A stretch of DNA of 64,000 bases, taken from NCBI RefSeq assembly GCF_016919165.1, contig NZ_JAFFPS010000057.1:1-64000 (forward strand), written 5' to 3'. The stretch is from Leptospira chreensis (GTDB taxonomy: Bacteria > Spirochaetota > Leptospiria > Leptospirales > Leptospiraceae). Of this stretch, positions 7,827 through 16,287 are shown piece by piece. The notes under the pieces are model-generated. The model was not told the DNA's origin. It ran no database searches and saw nothing but the letters and a program-made list of their open reading frames with translations. Each line of letters begins with the position of its first letter. The stretch's first letter is position 1. The translations under genes were made by a program, and so were the position numbers.

Positions 7827-8512
7827 TAATCGCTACCTTCTACAAAGAAAATCATCATCCAGGAATTGTTTTTTTTAGAAAATCCAACGCGGTAATCCAT
7901 TGGACTGCGTAAATACTGTTCGCAGATGTAACCAATTTGCCCGTCGGAGATACAAACCTTTTTAAAGTTACATGGTTCTTTTGGGTCTTGTTTTGAGTTT
8001 TCATCATATTCATTTTTAACAAATTCCCAGCTAAGTTGTGTTAGGATTGCTCCTTTTTTTGAAGGTTTGTTTCTAACATTGACTGTGTTTCCTATGATGA
8101 GCGAAGAGTTATATGAATCAACGGATTCCGGTGTTTGGTTAAATAAAAAAGGAGCCGACCAGATATTGTCTTTGAATGTAAATCCAAGATTTATGGTTTG
8201 GGAGAGCCGGTCCCAGAATTCTGGATTTTTCGGTTTCTTATCTAGTTTCCAGTATTTTAGAAATTTTGTTTTGCCCATCCCGTCTTCAGAAAATGCAAAA
8301 GAAATTTGCGGATCAATTATGGATTCTATGAATTTTACATTTTTTTCTTGGATGGCTTTTTCTAACTTTTGTTTGAAAGAGAAAAAATCTTTATCTTCTC
8401 GTGATGAGTCAGTCGGTTTTAAAAGTACTGGGTCGAAAGGTTCACAAGGCAGGAGTTGTTGGGAATAAAACGATGTGATTATAATGAATGTAACTACGAT
8501 TTGGTGTTTCAT
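7826..8512 (-). CDS. Exported SH3-type protein
   Basis: 228 residues with a signal peptide. The first half of the mature protein (about 40-110: LEKAIQEKNVKFIESIIDP, then SFAFSEDG) looks like the region that precedes SH3 domains in other Leptospira exported proteins. The second half (about 140-205: IIGNTVNVRNKPSKKGAIL, ending GQIGYICEQYLRS) is a bacterial SH3 domain, with the NVRNKPS signature. Two cysteine pairs may form disulphides. It probably binds an envelope or cell-wall ligand. It is convergent with clpP. Confidence 0.75.
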   Translation of the reverse strand: MKHQIVVTFIIITSFYSQQLLPCEPFDPVLLKPTDSSREDKDFFSFKQKLEKAIQEKNVKFIESIIDPQISFAFSEDGMGKTKFLKYWKLDKKPKNPEFWDRLSQTINLGFTFKDNIWSAPFLFNQTPESVDSYNSSLIIGNTVNVRNKPSKKGAILTQLSWEFVKNEYDENSKQDPKEPCNFKKVCISDGQIGYICEQYLRSPMDYRVGFSKKNNSWMMIFFVEGSD

Positions 8513-8660
8513 TTAGTTTCTTATTTGATCCTTCGGTAATTTTGTTCATCATTGTCGAAGAATCGTAGAGAAAACAACTAAATTTTGAAGTTTTGGGATA
8601 GGGATTCTGAATTTTTGAAGACCACCTCCGCGAGATTGTATTAGATTCCTATAAAGTTCT

Positions 8661-9236
8661 TTATATCAATCCATCCAACTTTGCTTCTTTCAAAATTGAG
8701 TTCACTTGGTGTTGCATAATTTTCTTCAACTCCGGTGATTCTTGAAAAAAGGGCCATAGTGGGAGGAAAATCCAACCCATGTATATCTTGACTTCTGATT
8801 CTCTTGAATAAGATTTTGCTTTGCCTGTTTCATTGTTTCTAAAGGTAACTTCGGTTGCTATTTTATCATAACCAATACCTGGTATGATTCCAAAGGTTAT
8901 GCCACTAATCACTGGCCCATACCCTGTATCCGCCTTCCTAGAATAAAATACCAATGCATAAATTTCGTCTTCTTTATCGCCTAGTTTCACAGATTTAAAA
9001 TATCCAGATTCTTCAAATGCTAGTTTGATTCGTTTTGCGTCAGAAACTACGATTTCTGGATGGGCAATGAATGAGGGTGGATAAATCGTAATGGATTTCG
9101 AAGTTGGGCTTTGTTTTAAACTTTTCATAAAAGCCTCATCGACTTCGGGCAATTTGTTCGCAAATGTGATGCAGTTTGTGAATAATGTAAGAATAATAAA
9201 ATAAAAAATAATTCTAAAGTAATGTTGCATCAGCAA
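8661..9236 (-). CDS. Lipoprotein of the 'ITFGLLPG' family
   Basis: 191 residues with a lipoprotein signal (LTLFTNC, Cys22). At about 129 it has GITFGIIPGIG, matching the lipoprotein at 3957-4463. A second hydrophobic stretch (YMGWIFLPLWPFFQ) follows near 155-168, so the mature protein may partly enter the membrane. Similar lipoproteins with a TFGIIPG-type hairpin occur in many Leptospira genomes as unnamed families. It is divergent from the 9311 lipoprotein over only 74 bases. Start could be Met1 or Met3. Confidence 0.65.
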   Translation of the reverse strand: MLMQHYFRIIFYFIILTLFTNCITFANKLPEVDEAFMKSLKQSPTSKSITIYPPSFIAHPEIVVSDAKRIKLAFEESGYFKSVKLGDKEDEIYALVFYSRKADTGYGPVISGITFGIIPGIGYDKIATEVTFRNNETGKAKSYSRESEVKIYMGWIFLPLWPFFQESPELKKIMQHQVNSILKEAKLDGLI

Positions 9237-9275
9237 AATCTAATGAATTACCACCTAATGACAAGTTATTTTTTG

Positions 9276-9307
9276 TTGACACTGTTGAATAAATCTTCTC
9301 ATATAAG
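9276..9307 (+). promoter_or_regulatory. Sigma-70-like promoter before lipoprotein
   Basis: A perfect -35 TTGACA (9276-9281) is followed after 17 to 20 bases by a CATATAAG stretch that can act as -10. The start codon at 9311 is so close that the transcript would have almost no leader, and no ribosome-binding site precedes it. Confidence 0.5.
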
Positions 9308-9310
9308 AAA

Positions 9311-10114
9311 ATGTTTCCCGTTAAATCGATTGTTTTTAGAATTGTTTGTATTTTTTTTGTATTGCTCGGTTTGTCTTGTAAATCTACCACAGAACGTTTG
9401 TTTGATCCAAGGGATGCAAAGGAAGAGGGCAAAAAAACATTAGTCGGTTTTCTTCTTTTTGATGAAACGGAAAGAAAAGATATCCTGATTGCGAGTAGTT
9501 TTACCTATCTTCAATCATTGGATGGAGAAAATATCGAAATTTTCGAAATCGAAGAGATTGATGAAACCAAAGAAATATTTAAAGGTCAGTCCACGAAGAG
9601 TCCTTTTTATTATTATGAAGAAGAAGAAAAATCTTATGTTTCTTACTCACACTCATCAAAAAAATCAATGTTCAACCCTAATGTGTTAAACGGTGATAAA
9701 GAATATTTGGTTAGGGAACTCAAGTGGGTAAGGAGTTGCGGTGACAAATGTAGAATGAATATGAATTCTCGTTTAAATCCTTTCAAAAGCCATAAAACAC
9801 TTAAAATTAAAGGTGCACCTGGAGAAATAGTTTTTTTAGGGATATTTACAATAAAAACAAAAGTAATTCCTTCTTCTACTTCCTTATTTTCAAGCTCAGC
9901 AAACTTTACCATTGAATTCAATCAAATCCTTGATAACTCAGAGTTTTACCAGAGACGGATAGATCCAGACCAAGAAAAACAGATATTTGATTTGAAATTT
10001 GGAAAAAACCAGCGGTCTGCGGAAATAAGATTTTTACAATCCATAGTGGAAATGCAAAAAACCGGTTTTTGGCATGCGAAAGCGAAACAAAAATTACAAT
10101 CTCTCGAAAAATGA
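9311..10114 (+). CDS. Lipoprotein of unknown function
   Basis: 267 residues with a clear lipoprotein signal (VLLGLSC, Cys23). The mature part is soluble and charged, with acidic patches (EIFEIEEIDETKE and YYYEEEEK), one Cys pair (SCGDKC) and a beta-rich centre. No catalytic motif or known domain can be seen. It is followed 31 bases later by an MBL-fold lipoprotein on the same strand, so the two may be one transcript. No ribosome-binding site precedes the ATG; a promoter lies directly upstream. Confidence 0.65.
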   Translation: MFPVKSIVFRIVCIFFVLLGLSCKSTTERLFDPRDAKEEGKKTLVGFLLFDETERKDILIASSFTYLQSLDGENIEIFEIEEIDETKEIFKGQSTKSPFYYYEEEEKSYVSYSHSSKKSMFNPNVLNGDKEYLVRELKWVRSCGDKCRMNMNSRLNPFKSHKTLKIKGAPGEIVFLGIFTIKTKVIPSSTSLFSSSANFTIEFNQILDNSEFYQRRIDPDQEKQIFDLKFGKNQRSAEIRFLQSIVEMQKTGFWHAKAKQKLQSLEK

Positions 10115-10145
10115 AGTGAACCAAATTTACTTTTTATTCTAGAAA

Positions 10146-11297
10146 ATGAGTCTAAATTCGAATTCATTTTCTGGAGAGAAGTATTTGAAATATTTACCTT
10201 TTTATCTTTTATTATTTTTTACATTTTCCTTCGTTCAATGCAAAGCGTTCGGAAAGGATCCGCACGGAACACACCTTGAGAAAATAAAAAAATCCACTCA
10301 CTTTGATGAAACCAGAGAGCAGTTCGTAAACCGCAGGCCCGATGTCATAGAAAAGATGAGGGAAGGACAAAACTACTTTTCCTTATTTTTTAAATTCTTC
10401 TTTGGTGGGGATAAAAACCAAAAGCCGGATGTTAAATTGCCGGAAGAAAAACCTGATTTTGAAGAGTTTTTAAAACCGGATGGAAGTATTAAATTCATAT
10501 GGTTTGGACATTCGACTTTTCTCGTAAACATTGAAGGCAAAGTATTATTTTTTGATCCTGTGTTTTCTGAATCGGCGGCTCCTTTTAGTTTTATGGTCAA
10601 ACGATTTCAAGATGCTGTCGTGAAATTGGAAGAATTACCAAAGATTGATTTTATCATCATATCCCATGATCATTATGATCATCTCGATATGCAGACAATC
10701 GAATTTTTTAAAACTAAAAATACAAAATTTTTAACTCCTCTTGGAGTCACTTCGCACATGAAAGAATGGGGGATTCCTGAAGATCGCCTAATGGAACTAG
10801 ATTGGTGGGAAAGTATCGACTTAGGGAAAGTAAAAATTGTTTGTACCCCCGCTCAACATTTTTCTGGTAGGAGTGGTACGAATGGGAATAAAACACTTTG
10901 GTCTTCTTGGACAGTGATTGGAGAAAAAGAAAGATTCTATTTTAGCGGAGATTCTGGATACGATGTCCACTTTAAAGACATTGGGGATCAGTATGGTCCT
11001 TTTGATTTAACATTTATTGAAAATGGGCAATACAATTCTATGTGGGAAGCTGTGCATGTTTTACCCGAACAGACTGCAAAGGCTCATATGGATTTGAAAG
11101 GTAAAAGACTTGTGCCAGTCCATTGGGGAATGTTTAATCTTGCCTTACATAGTTGGTATGAACCAGCGGAAGCACTCGAGAAACAAGCAGAGATTTATAA
11201 AATTGATCTCCTCACTCCCAAGTTTGGACAACTCGTCAAAATTCGGGAGCCCAATCTAATGGAGAGATGGTGGAAAAAGCTAATAGGATCAGAATGA
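10146..11297 (+). CDS. MBL-fold metallo-hydrolase, NAPE-PLD-like lipoprotein
   Basis: 383 residues. The N terminus carries a signal and lipobox (FSFVQC, Cys32). The catalytic domain (about 113-370) has the metallo-beta-lactamase zinc motif SHDHYDHLD (His174, His176, Asp178, His179). Further ligands are in TPAQHFSGR, FSGDSGYD and VPVHWGMF. The pattern IWFGHSTFL followed by this motif is that of the group that includes the phospholipase NAPE-PLD and UlaG-like lactonases, so it probably cleaves a phosphodiester or lactone in the periplasm. The true substrate cannot be told. Confidence 0.85.
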   Translation: MSLNSNSFSGEKYLKYLPFYLLLFFTFSFVQCKAFGKDPHGTHLEKIKKSTHFDETREQFVNRRPDVIEKMREGQNYFSLFFKFFFGGDKNQKPDVKLPEEKPDFEEFLKPDGSIKFIWFGHSTFLVNIEGKVLFFDPVFSESAAPFSFMVKRFQDAVVKLEELPKIDFIIISHDHYDHLDMQTIEFFKTKNTKFLTPLGVTSHMKEWGIPEDRLMELDWWESIDLGKVKIVCTPAQHFSGRSGTNGNKTLWSSWTVIGEKERFYFSGDSGYDVHFKDIGDQYGPFDLTFIENGQYNSMWEAVHVLPEQTAKAHMDLKGKRLVPVHWGMFNLALHSWYEPAEALEKQAEIYKIDLLTPKFGQLVKIREPNLMERWWKKLIGSE

Positions 11298-11522
11298 TTC
11301 CAATTTAAACAATGTTTTACGAACCAATAATATAAGGATTTTGATTTTTCTAGACCATTCGTAGCAAAATTTTAGACAAATCAATCATGAAAGTGGCTGG
11401 GGAAGCTTGAAAACCCAGTCGTTGATTTTGTTACTAATCTTCGTTAAATGCAAAAATGCGGTTTGACAGTCCATTAGTAAATTCGAATCATAAGGATTAA
11501 AATTTACTATGGTGTCCCAAAA

Positions 11523-12554
11523 ATGAGAAAAATCTATGGTTCCGTTCTTTTTTCCAGTTTGCTTATTTTTTCCGCAATCGGTTGTACTCCCGAAAAGGAA
11601 AATAATGATTCCCTTTCCTTACTTTTACTTGGTGGCTTAGCTTCGTCGGCCAACAGTACGTCGAGTTTAGGATGCCAAAATAAAACACTCAATTGGACAA
11701 TTCAAACTCCGGCGGAAACAAACACATGGTCCGCAGTCACATACGGCGACAAATTTGTTGCGATTGCTACCAATGGAACTACTCCATCCATGTCTTCTCC
11801 CGATGGAATCACTTGGACAGGACATACTACTTCAACAGTAGGTTCATTTGTTTCCATATCTTATGGAAATGGTATTTATGTTACAACTTCTCCCTCTGCG
11901 ACTGTTAAGGTAATGTCCTCTCCAGATGGCGCCACTTGGACAGATCGTAATTCTGCAAATAATAACCAATGGAGGGGAGTAACCTACGGAAATGGTCAAT
12001 TCGTAGCTGTGGCCGGAAATGGAACCAATCAAGTGATGACTTCTCCCGATGGAATCACTTGGACAGGACGAACCGGGGTGGAAACTAATACTTGGATTTC
12101 AATTGCATATGGAGCCGGTAAATTTGCGGCTGTAGCTTTTGGTGGTACCAATCGGATTATGACTTCTCCTGACGGGATTACTTGGACAGCACAAACGGCA
12201 CCTGTAGGTAATACTTGGATTTCCGTAACTTATGGAAATGGTCAATTCGTAGCTGTAGCTAGTGGGGCTGTTTCGAACCAGCTGATGACTTCACCTGATG
12301 GAATTACATGGACGGCACAAACAGCAACGGAAGCTAACACATGGAGTTCGATAACTTATGGAAATGGACTTTTTGTTGCAGTATCGTCAAATGGAACCAA
12401 TCGGATAATGACATCACAAGACGGAATCAATTGGAAAGCTCAGGTAACTCCTGAACAAAAATCTTGGAGCGCCATTACATTTGGAAACAATCGTTTTGTG
12501 GCAGTTTCTAGTGATGCTGGAACTTCTAAGGTAATGACTGCTAGTTGCGATTGA
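11523..12554 (+). CDS. Seven-repeat Asp-box-type propeller lipoprotein
   Basis: 343 residues with a lipoprotein signal (FSAIGC, Cys21). The mature part is seven repeats of about 40 residues, each built on W..(V/I)(T/S)YGNG.FVAV....T...M.SPDGITWT. The SPDGxxW loop is like the Asp-box of sialidases and other beta-propellers, so I expect a seven-bladed propeller on the cell surface. Repeats 3 to 6 are very alike, suggesting recent duplication. Nothing shows catalysis; a ligand-binding or adhesion role is inference. It stands alone, with its own terminator. Confidence 0.8.
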   Translation: MRKIYGSVLFSSLLIFSAIGCTPEKENNDSLSLLLLGGLASSANSTSSLGCQNKTLNWTIQTPAETNTWSAVTYGDKFVAIATNGTTPSMSSPDGITWTGHTTSTVGSFVSISYGNGIYVTTSPSATVKVMSSPDGATWTDRNSANNNQWRGVTYGNGQFVAVAGNGTNQVMTSPDGITWTGRTGVETNTWISIAYGAGKFAAVAFGGTNRIMTSPDGITWTAQTAPVGNTWISVTYGNGQFVAVASGAVSNQLMTSPDGITWTAQTATEANTWSSITYGNGLFVAVSSNGTNRIMTSQDGINWKAQVTPEQKSWSAITFGNNRFVAVSSDAGTSKVMTASCD

Positions 12555-12610
12555 ATTCGTAATTTTCCGTCGGGGTCCAATATAAAAGTTTAATCTAACA
12601 AAAGTTTATA

Positions 12611-12655
12611 ACTAAAATCCAATGTCCGAATAGTCTGGGTTGGATTTTAGTTTTT
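12611..12655 (+). terminator. Intrinsic terminator
   Basis: A perfect 12-bp stem, ACTAAAATCCAA (12611-12622) with TTGGATTTTAGT (12640-12651), ends in a five-base T run. It ends the propeller lipoprotein transcript about 60 bases after its stop. Confidence 0.85.
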
Positions 12656-12694
12656 ATACATTCGATCTTATTTTCAAAAAAGCATCATCTGTAA

Positions 12695-13414
12695 TTGAAA
12701 AGACCGGTAGATATCTCACTGGGATTTAAAAAAAATACATTAACTAATTGGTGGTCTTTGAATTCAATACCCAAAGAAGATCTATTCCATTCGTCCATCC
12801 TGTGGAAATTTATGATATGGAATGATCCTTTAGAAAAATCAGATTTAATTTTTGTTTTGTGTAGTCATGACATTCGAGTGGCAAGTTATGCCGCCAAACT
12901 TTGGAAAGGAGGTTTTGCCAGTAGGATTTTGTTTTCCGGTGGGGTTAACTTTTTTACAAAAGATATTTTCCCATCTTCGGAAGCAAAATCTTTTGCAGAA
13001 AAGGCCATTGCAGAAGGTGTTGATCCTAAATGCATTTTAGTAGAAGATAAATCGACGAATACGGGAGAAAACATCCTGTATTCTAAACTTCTGTTAGCTG
13101 ATTTGGAATTGATTCCAAAAAAGGTCATCGTGATCCAAAAACCTTCCATGACTTTAAGGGTAAAGTTAGCATTGCAAAGACAATGGCCGGAACTCATACC
13201 GATTCTCGCATCCCCTGATTATCCGTTTTTAGACGCTCCTCACAAATTCCTCTCATTGGAGTTATTCATTCATGAACTCGTTGGTGATTTTCAAAGGTTA
13301 TTTGAATATCCCAAGAAAGGATTTCAAGACTCTGTAGAAATTCCAGAGGAAGTGATGGCATCTTATGATTTTCTAATGATGAGAGGGTATAGATTGCATT
13401 TGATTAAAAGATAG
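12695..13414 (+). CDS. YdcF-like DUF218 protein
   Basis: 239 residues. The core (about 48-175) matches the DUF218/YdcF family, a Rossmann-like fold: DLIFVLCSHDIRVASYAA, then ILFSGGVN, then VEDKSTNTGENILYS, then KKVIVIQKPSMTLR. These carry the family's ligand pocket of Asp, Ser/Gly, Glu and Asn. Members are linked to nucleotide or envelope metabolism, but no firm reaction is known. Unlike membrane-anchored relatives (SanA, ElyC), this one has no transmembrane segment, so it is probably cytoplasmic. The start is TTG without a clear ribosome-binding site. Confidence 0.75.
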   Translation: MKRPVDISLGFKKNTLTNWWSLNSIPKEDLFHSSILWKFMIWNDPLEKSDLIFVLCSHDIRVASYAAKLWKGGFASRILFSGGVNFFTKDIFPSSEAKSFAEKAIAEGVDPKCILVEDKSTNTGENILYSKLLLADLELIPKKVIVIQKPSMTLRVKLALQRQWPELIPILASPDYPFLDAPHKFLSLELFIHELVGDFQRLFEYPKKGFQDSVEIPEEVMASYDFLMMRGYRLHLIKR

Positions 13415-13858
13415 GTAGCTGAGTGAGGGGGAATAGGTAAGGGATAGAGATTCGAGGATTGGATTCTTTTGGATGAATTTTGTTTGGGGGAGTTGTGGGT
13501 GGTGTCTGTTGGGAAAAGGTAACTCGCTTACTTTCGTAAGTTGCTCGATTTAGAAATTTGTGGAAAAAAGCCATTCAGTGTGGAGTGTAAGTCCCTGTAA
13601 AAGGTAAGTCACTTACCTTTTTCCATTAGTTTCGATCTACACTTTCTTTCCTTTGCGCATTGATTTCTATCGAAAGTAAATTACCAAAGTGAGGGCCTTT
13701 CCAAAGTAATTTGATCACAAAATAAAATGATTTCCCCAATCAATGAAGACCAATGGTGAATCTAGGCGAATCGAAAATATTGCAAGGTCACGAATTGAGA
13801 AAAATTTCACTCTCTTTTATACAATGAAACTGTTAGTAATTCCTGGACGATTTTTTTG
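13415..13858. other. Intergenic stretch with palindromes
   Basis: No gene was found in these 444 bases. Two related inverted repeats are visible. One is CTTAC-TTTC-GTAAG near 13527-13540. The other is the perfect AAAAGGTAAG-TCA-CTTACCTTTT at 13599-13621, which ends in T's and could terminate the YdcF-like gene. Both contain GTAAG/CTTAC, so they may be two versions of one mobile palindromic element. Confidence 0.5.
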
Positions 13859-14407
13859 TTATTCAAATCGAATGATAATATTGGGATCACCGGAAATGAG
13901 TTTTACATAGTATCCGTTTTTTGAGGGTGGTGGGTTAGGGCGGTTGTCAGAAATAAAATCGGAATTCCATAAATTAAATTTTAATTCAGTAGCGATTGCC
14001 GTGATGGGAGTTCGGTCCTATGTATAGGATGGTGATGTAAGACAGTTTGAGCTAGTGATCCAGGATACTTCCGTATTTGTCGCTTTTTGTATAAAAAAGG
14101 AATGGTGGGATACTGAAGAAGGACTAGTAGTGACTCCTTCTTGTGAAAATCGAAACCATTTCTGTTCGTCTAACTTTAATTCTAACTTGTATGATTCTCC
14201 CTTTTTTAATACCAAAGAAGGGTATTGGCAGGAGTTTGAATAATAATCATTCGCAAAATTGATAACAAATAATTGGACTAAAGGATCTGGTTTCACTCCG
14301 AGTTCCTTTTCTCCGCAAGAGCTTAGGAATAAAAATAGAATCAAGATAGGTGTAGAAAAGAAAGTTGAAGTGATATCAATTAAAAAGTGATTTTTTGTAT
14401 TTTTCAT
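13859..14407 (-). pseudogene. Lipoprotein gene interrupted by in-frame amber stop
   Basis: Reading starts at 14407 and gives a lipoprotein (FLFLSSC) with KKGESYKLELKLDEQKWFRF. A TAG at 14018-14020 ends it at 129 residues. Past that TAG the same frame stays open for 52 more codons to a TAA at 13859-13861, encoding TELKFNLWNSDFI and NGYYVKLISGDPNIIIRFE. These two segments match the C terminus of the intact neighbour (TEVKFKIEYDSL and RYHLELTSENQTTVTI). With the TAG read through, its length would be 182 codons against 183 in the neighbour. The simplest reading is a recent nonsense mutation; suppressor readthrough is possible. Its ATG overlaps the neighbour's stop by one base. Confidence 0.75.
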
Positions 14408-14958
14408 CAGTTTTGTCGGATGGTTACTGTTGTTTGGTTCTCGGAAGTTAATTCTAAATGATAACGGTTGCGCTCTGGAAATTGTAAAGAGTCATATTCT
14501 ATTTTAAATTTTACTTCTGTAGGTGTTTCTGTATAGGGAGTCATTCCCGCACTAGGTGGTGATGAAAAGTTTTTACAAGATCTCCAAGCCTTTAATAGAA
14601 TCGAAGTTGAACTATCCTTTGTGACGGTGAGAAAATAATCTCTCGATTCCTCCTGTGGTTTCACATTCCCTCTCGGTGAAAATTGAAACCAAGATGTATT
14701 TCCCTTTTGTAATGAGATAGGATAGTCAACTCCCTTTTCGACTGTAAACTCAGCCGCTGGACAATTATCGATCATTCCAGGCAAAACACCCATGTAAAAA
14801 GTAATCAAAACATTATCTCGGTATATCCGTTCAGATTCTTTATCATCACATTTGGGGATGACGACGAGAAGCAAAACACCAAGACAGATCCTGTTGAAAA
14901 TTTTAATTGTATTTTGTATTAATTCAAATTTTAGAATATGCTTTCTATTCTTTTGCAC
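14407..14958 (-). CDS. Lipoprotein, intact tandem paralogue
   Basis: 183 residues with a signal and lipobox (VVIPKC, Cys37). The mature region has CPAAEFTVEKGVDYPISL and NTSWFQFSPRG, then a beta-rich C terminus ending TTVTIRQN. The shape suggests a single beta-sandwich. The gene just downstream (13859-14407) is a paralogue that carries a nonsense codon. The pair is probably one transcript, since the stop and start share a base. Function unknown. Confidence 0.7.
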   Translation of the reverse strand: MQKNRKHILKFELIQNTIKIFNRICLGVLLLVVIPKCDDKESERIYRDNVLITFYMGVLPGMIDNCPAAEFTVEKGVDYPISLQKGNTSWFQFSPRGNVKPQEESRDYFLTVTKDSSTSILLKAWRSCKNFSSPPSAGMTPYTETPTEVKFKIEYDSLQFPERNRYHLELTSENQTTVTIRQN

Positions 14959-15015
14959 AAACAGTATCTAAATGACTATTTTTTGTTTGTCACTCACAAA
15001 ACCGCTGTTTGTTTT

Positions 15016-15047
15016 AAAAAAGCCAAACAGTTTTTGTATTTTGGCTT
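15016..15047 (-). terminator. Intrinsic terminator (minus strand)
   Basis: Read on the minus strand, AAGCCAAA and TTTGGCTT form a perfect 8-bp stem with a 12-base loop, followed by a T run (A run at 15016-15021 on the plus strand). It lies 30 bases after the stop of the monooxygenase-like gene. Confidence 0.7.
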
Positions 15048-15076
15048 AAACAATGTTCAGAGAAAAATCATAATGT

Positions 15077-15385
15077 TTATGGCATACGCTTATAAATTCC
15101 ACGTTCTATTTTGATGGAATACCTAGCCAAAAAATCCGGCATCACAAAACCTTGCTTTTGGCATTCGGAAAACACCAAAGTCTTTGCATTGTCTAAACTT
15201 CCTTGGTCTTTCCAGATAGCAATGGTTACAAACTGGATTCTTCCGTTTTCCTCCCGGATGTATGTTTCATCACCCAAAAATCCGTCTATGGTTTTGATCA
15301 AGTCACGGTTGATTTTCACTCGTTCTAAAAAGGGTTCTTTGGATTCTTTGGGGAAATCGAATCGATCGATAAGAATTTGGTTCAT
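15077..15385 (-). CDS. ABM-like dimeric alpha/beta barrel protein
   Basis: 102 residues. The layout (IDRFDFPKESKEPFLERV, then LIKTIDGFLGDETYI, then QFVTIAIWKDQGSLDNAK) fits the antibiotic-biosynthesis-monooxygenase type of small ferredoxin-like dimer. These either oxidise aromatic rings without cofactor or act as haem-degrading or sensor proteins. No haem ligand or catalytic pair is evident, so the activity is open. It lies 100 bases downstream of an AraC-type regulator on the same strand and is its likely target. Confidence 0.65.
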   Translation of the reverse strand: MNQILIDRFDFPKESKEPFLERVKINRDLIKTIDGFLGDETYIREENGRIQFVTIAIWKDQGSLDNAKTLVFSECQKQGFVMPDFLARYSIKIERGIYKRMP

Positions 15386-15414
15386 TGTTTCCTCTTATGT
15401 TTTTGGGGTTTCGG

Positions 15415-15425
15415 TAACCCGGTTA
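15415..15425. promoter_or_regulatory. Short inverted repeat, possible operator
   Basis: TAACC-C-GGTTA is a perfect 5-1-5 palindrome between the AraC-type regulator and the monooxygenase-like gene, about 30 bases before the latter's start. It could be a binding site, but at this length it may be chance. Confidence 0.25.
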
Positions 15426-15486
15426 TACAATAGGATACAGTAATCTAATGATAAAAAATTGTAAAAAATCAGAAAAGGAAATTGGA

Positions 15487-16266
15487 TCACCAGTTTTGTG
15501 GGTGTTGGAAAAACTCCTTGGGCGACTGACCAGTATAAAGTTTGAATTCTTTGTTTAGGTGGGACTGGTCAAAGTATCCTGCTAAGTAAGCCAGATCGGT
15601 TAGATTTTTTTCCCGGGAATGGGATCTTATGACCGACTGAATTCTTAAGAGACTTGCGTAATGTTTGATTGTAGTTCCAATCGAGGTTTTAAATTTTTTT
15701 TCTAATGAATCTAGGCTAATGGGAAGACCCTGTGTTAGATCTTTGATCTTTATATTCCCTTTATGGCTTTGGATTTTGAATAAAGTTTGTTTGATGATCG
15801 GATCTATGATTCGATCTTTTCGATTCTGAAGTAAAAAAGTCTCGATTAAAGAAATTCGCCCTTCCTCTGATTTGCAAACAAATAGTTGTTCTTCGATTTT
15901 TCGAACTAAGGATGTCGGGATTAAATCTTCTAAACTAACGGTTTTCCCATAGAACTCAGAAATTGGTTCTTTGAAAAATGCATAAGCGCCGATTTCCGTA
16001 AGGATGACAAGTAGGGCCGAAGAATTTCGGGAGTAGATGATCTTCCTTGGTGACTTTCTAAATCCAGCAATGCCAGCGCGAGGTAAGTCATAGAGTGTAT
16101 TTGTTTCTTCGGATCGTAAGTTTCCGCTCAGTTGGAAAGATAAAACAAGATTTGAATTCGGAAGGATTCGGTTCTCGATTCCTCCTTCCGATTCTATGAT
16201 TAGATATTTTTGAACGTAAGGTTCTAAAGTTTTACATGGAAGAAAACTATAAACTTCCATGCTCAT
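15487..16266 (-). CDS. AraC-family transcriptional regulator
   Basis: 259 residues. The C-terminal third (about 165-255) is the double helix-turn-helix DNA-binding domain. Its second, better conserved motif is LTDLAYLAGYFDQSHLNKEF, followed by the family signature YTGQSPKEFF. The N-terminal part (about 1-130: SFLPCKTLEPYVQKYLI, then NLVLSFQLSGN) is the cupin-like sensor of the type in which a small molecule controls binding. It lies between a lipoprotein (22 bases upstream) and the monooxygenase-like gene, all on the minus strand, so it probably controls that group. Met1 or Met3 may be the start. Confidence 0.85.
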   Translation of the reverse strand: MSMEVYSFLPCKTLEPYVQKYLIIESEGGIENRILPNSNLVLSFQLSGNLRSEETNTLYDLPRAGIAGFRKSPRKIIYSRNSSALLVILTEIGAYAFFKEPISEFYGKTVSLEDLIPTSLVRKIEEQLFVCKSEEGRISLIETFLLQNRKDRIIDPIIKQTLFKIQSHKGNIKIKDLTQGLPISLDSLEKKFKTSIGTTIKHYASLLRIQSVIRSHSREKNLTDLAYLAGYFDQSHLNKEFKLYTGQSPKEFFQHPQNW

Positions 16267-16287
16267 AAACGGTAATTATGAATCTCA

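Noticed and set aside
13859..14017. Frameshift as cause of the short paralogue
   Set aside because: The downstream codons continue in the same frame as the upstream part; only the TAG interrupts, so it is a nonsense change and not an indel.
15005..15035. Plus-strand hairpin CTGTTTG/CAAACAG followed by T's
   Set aside because: There is no plus-strand gene before it. It overlaps the better minus-strand terminator at 15016-15047, which ends a real transcript.
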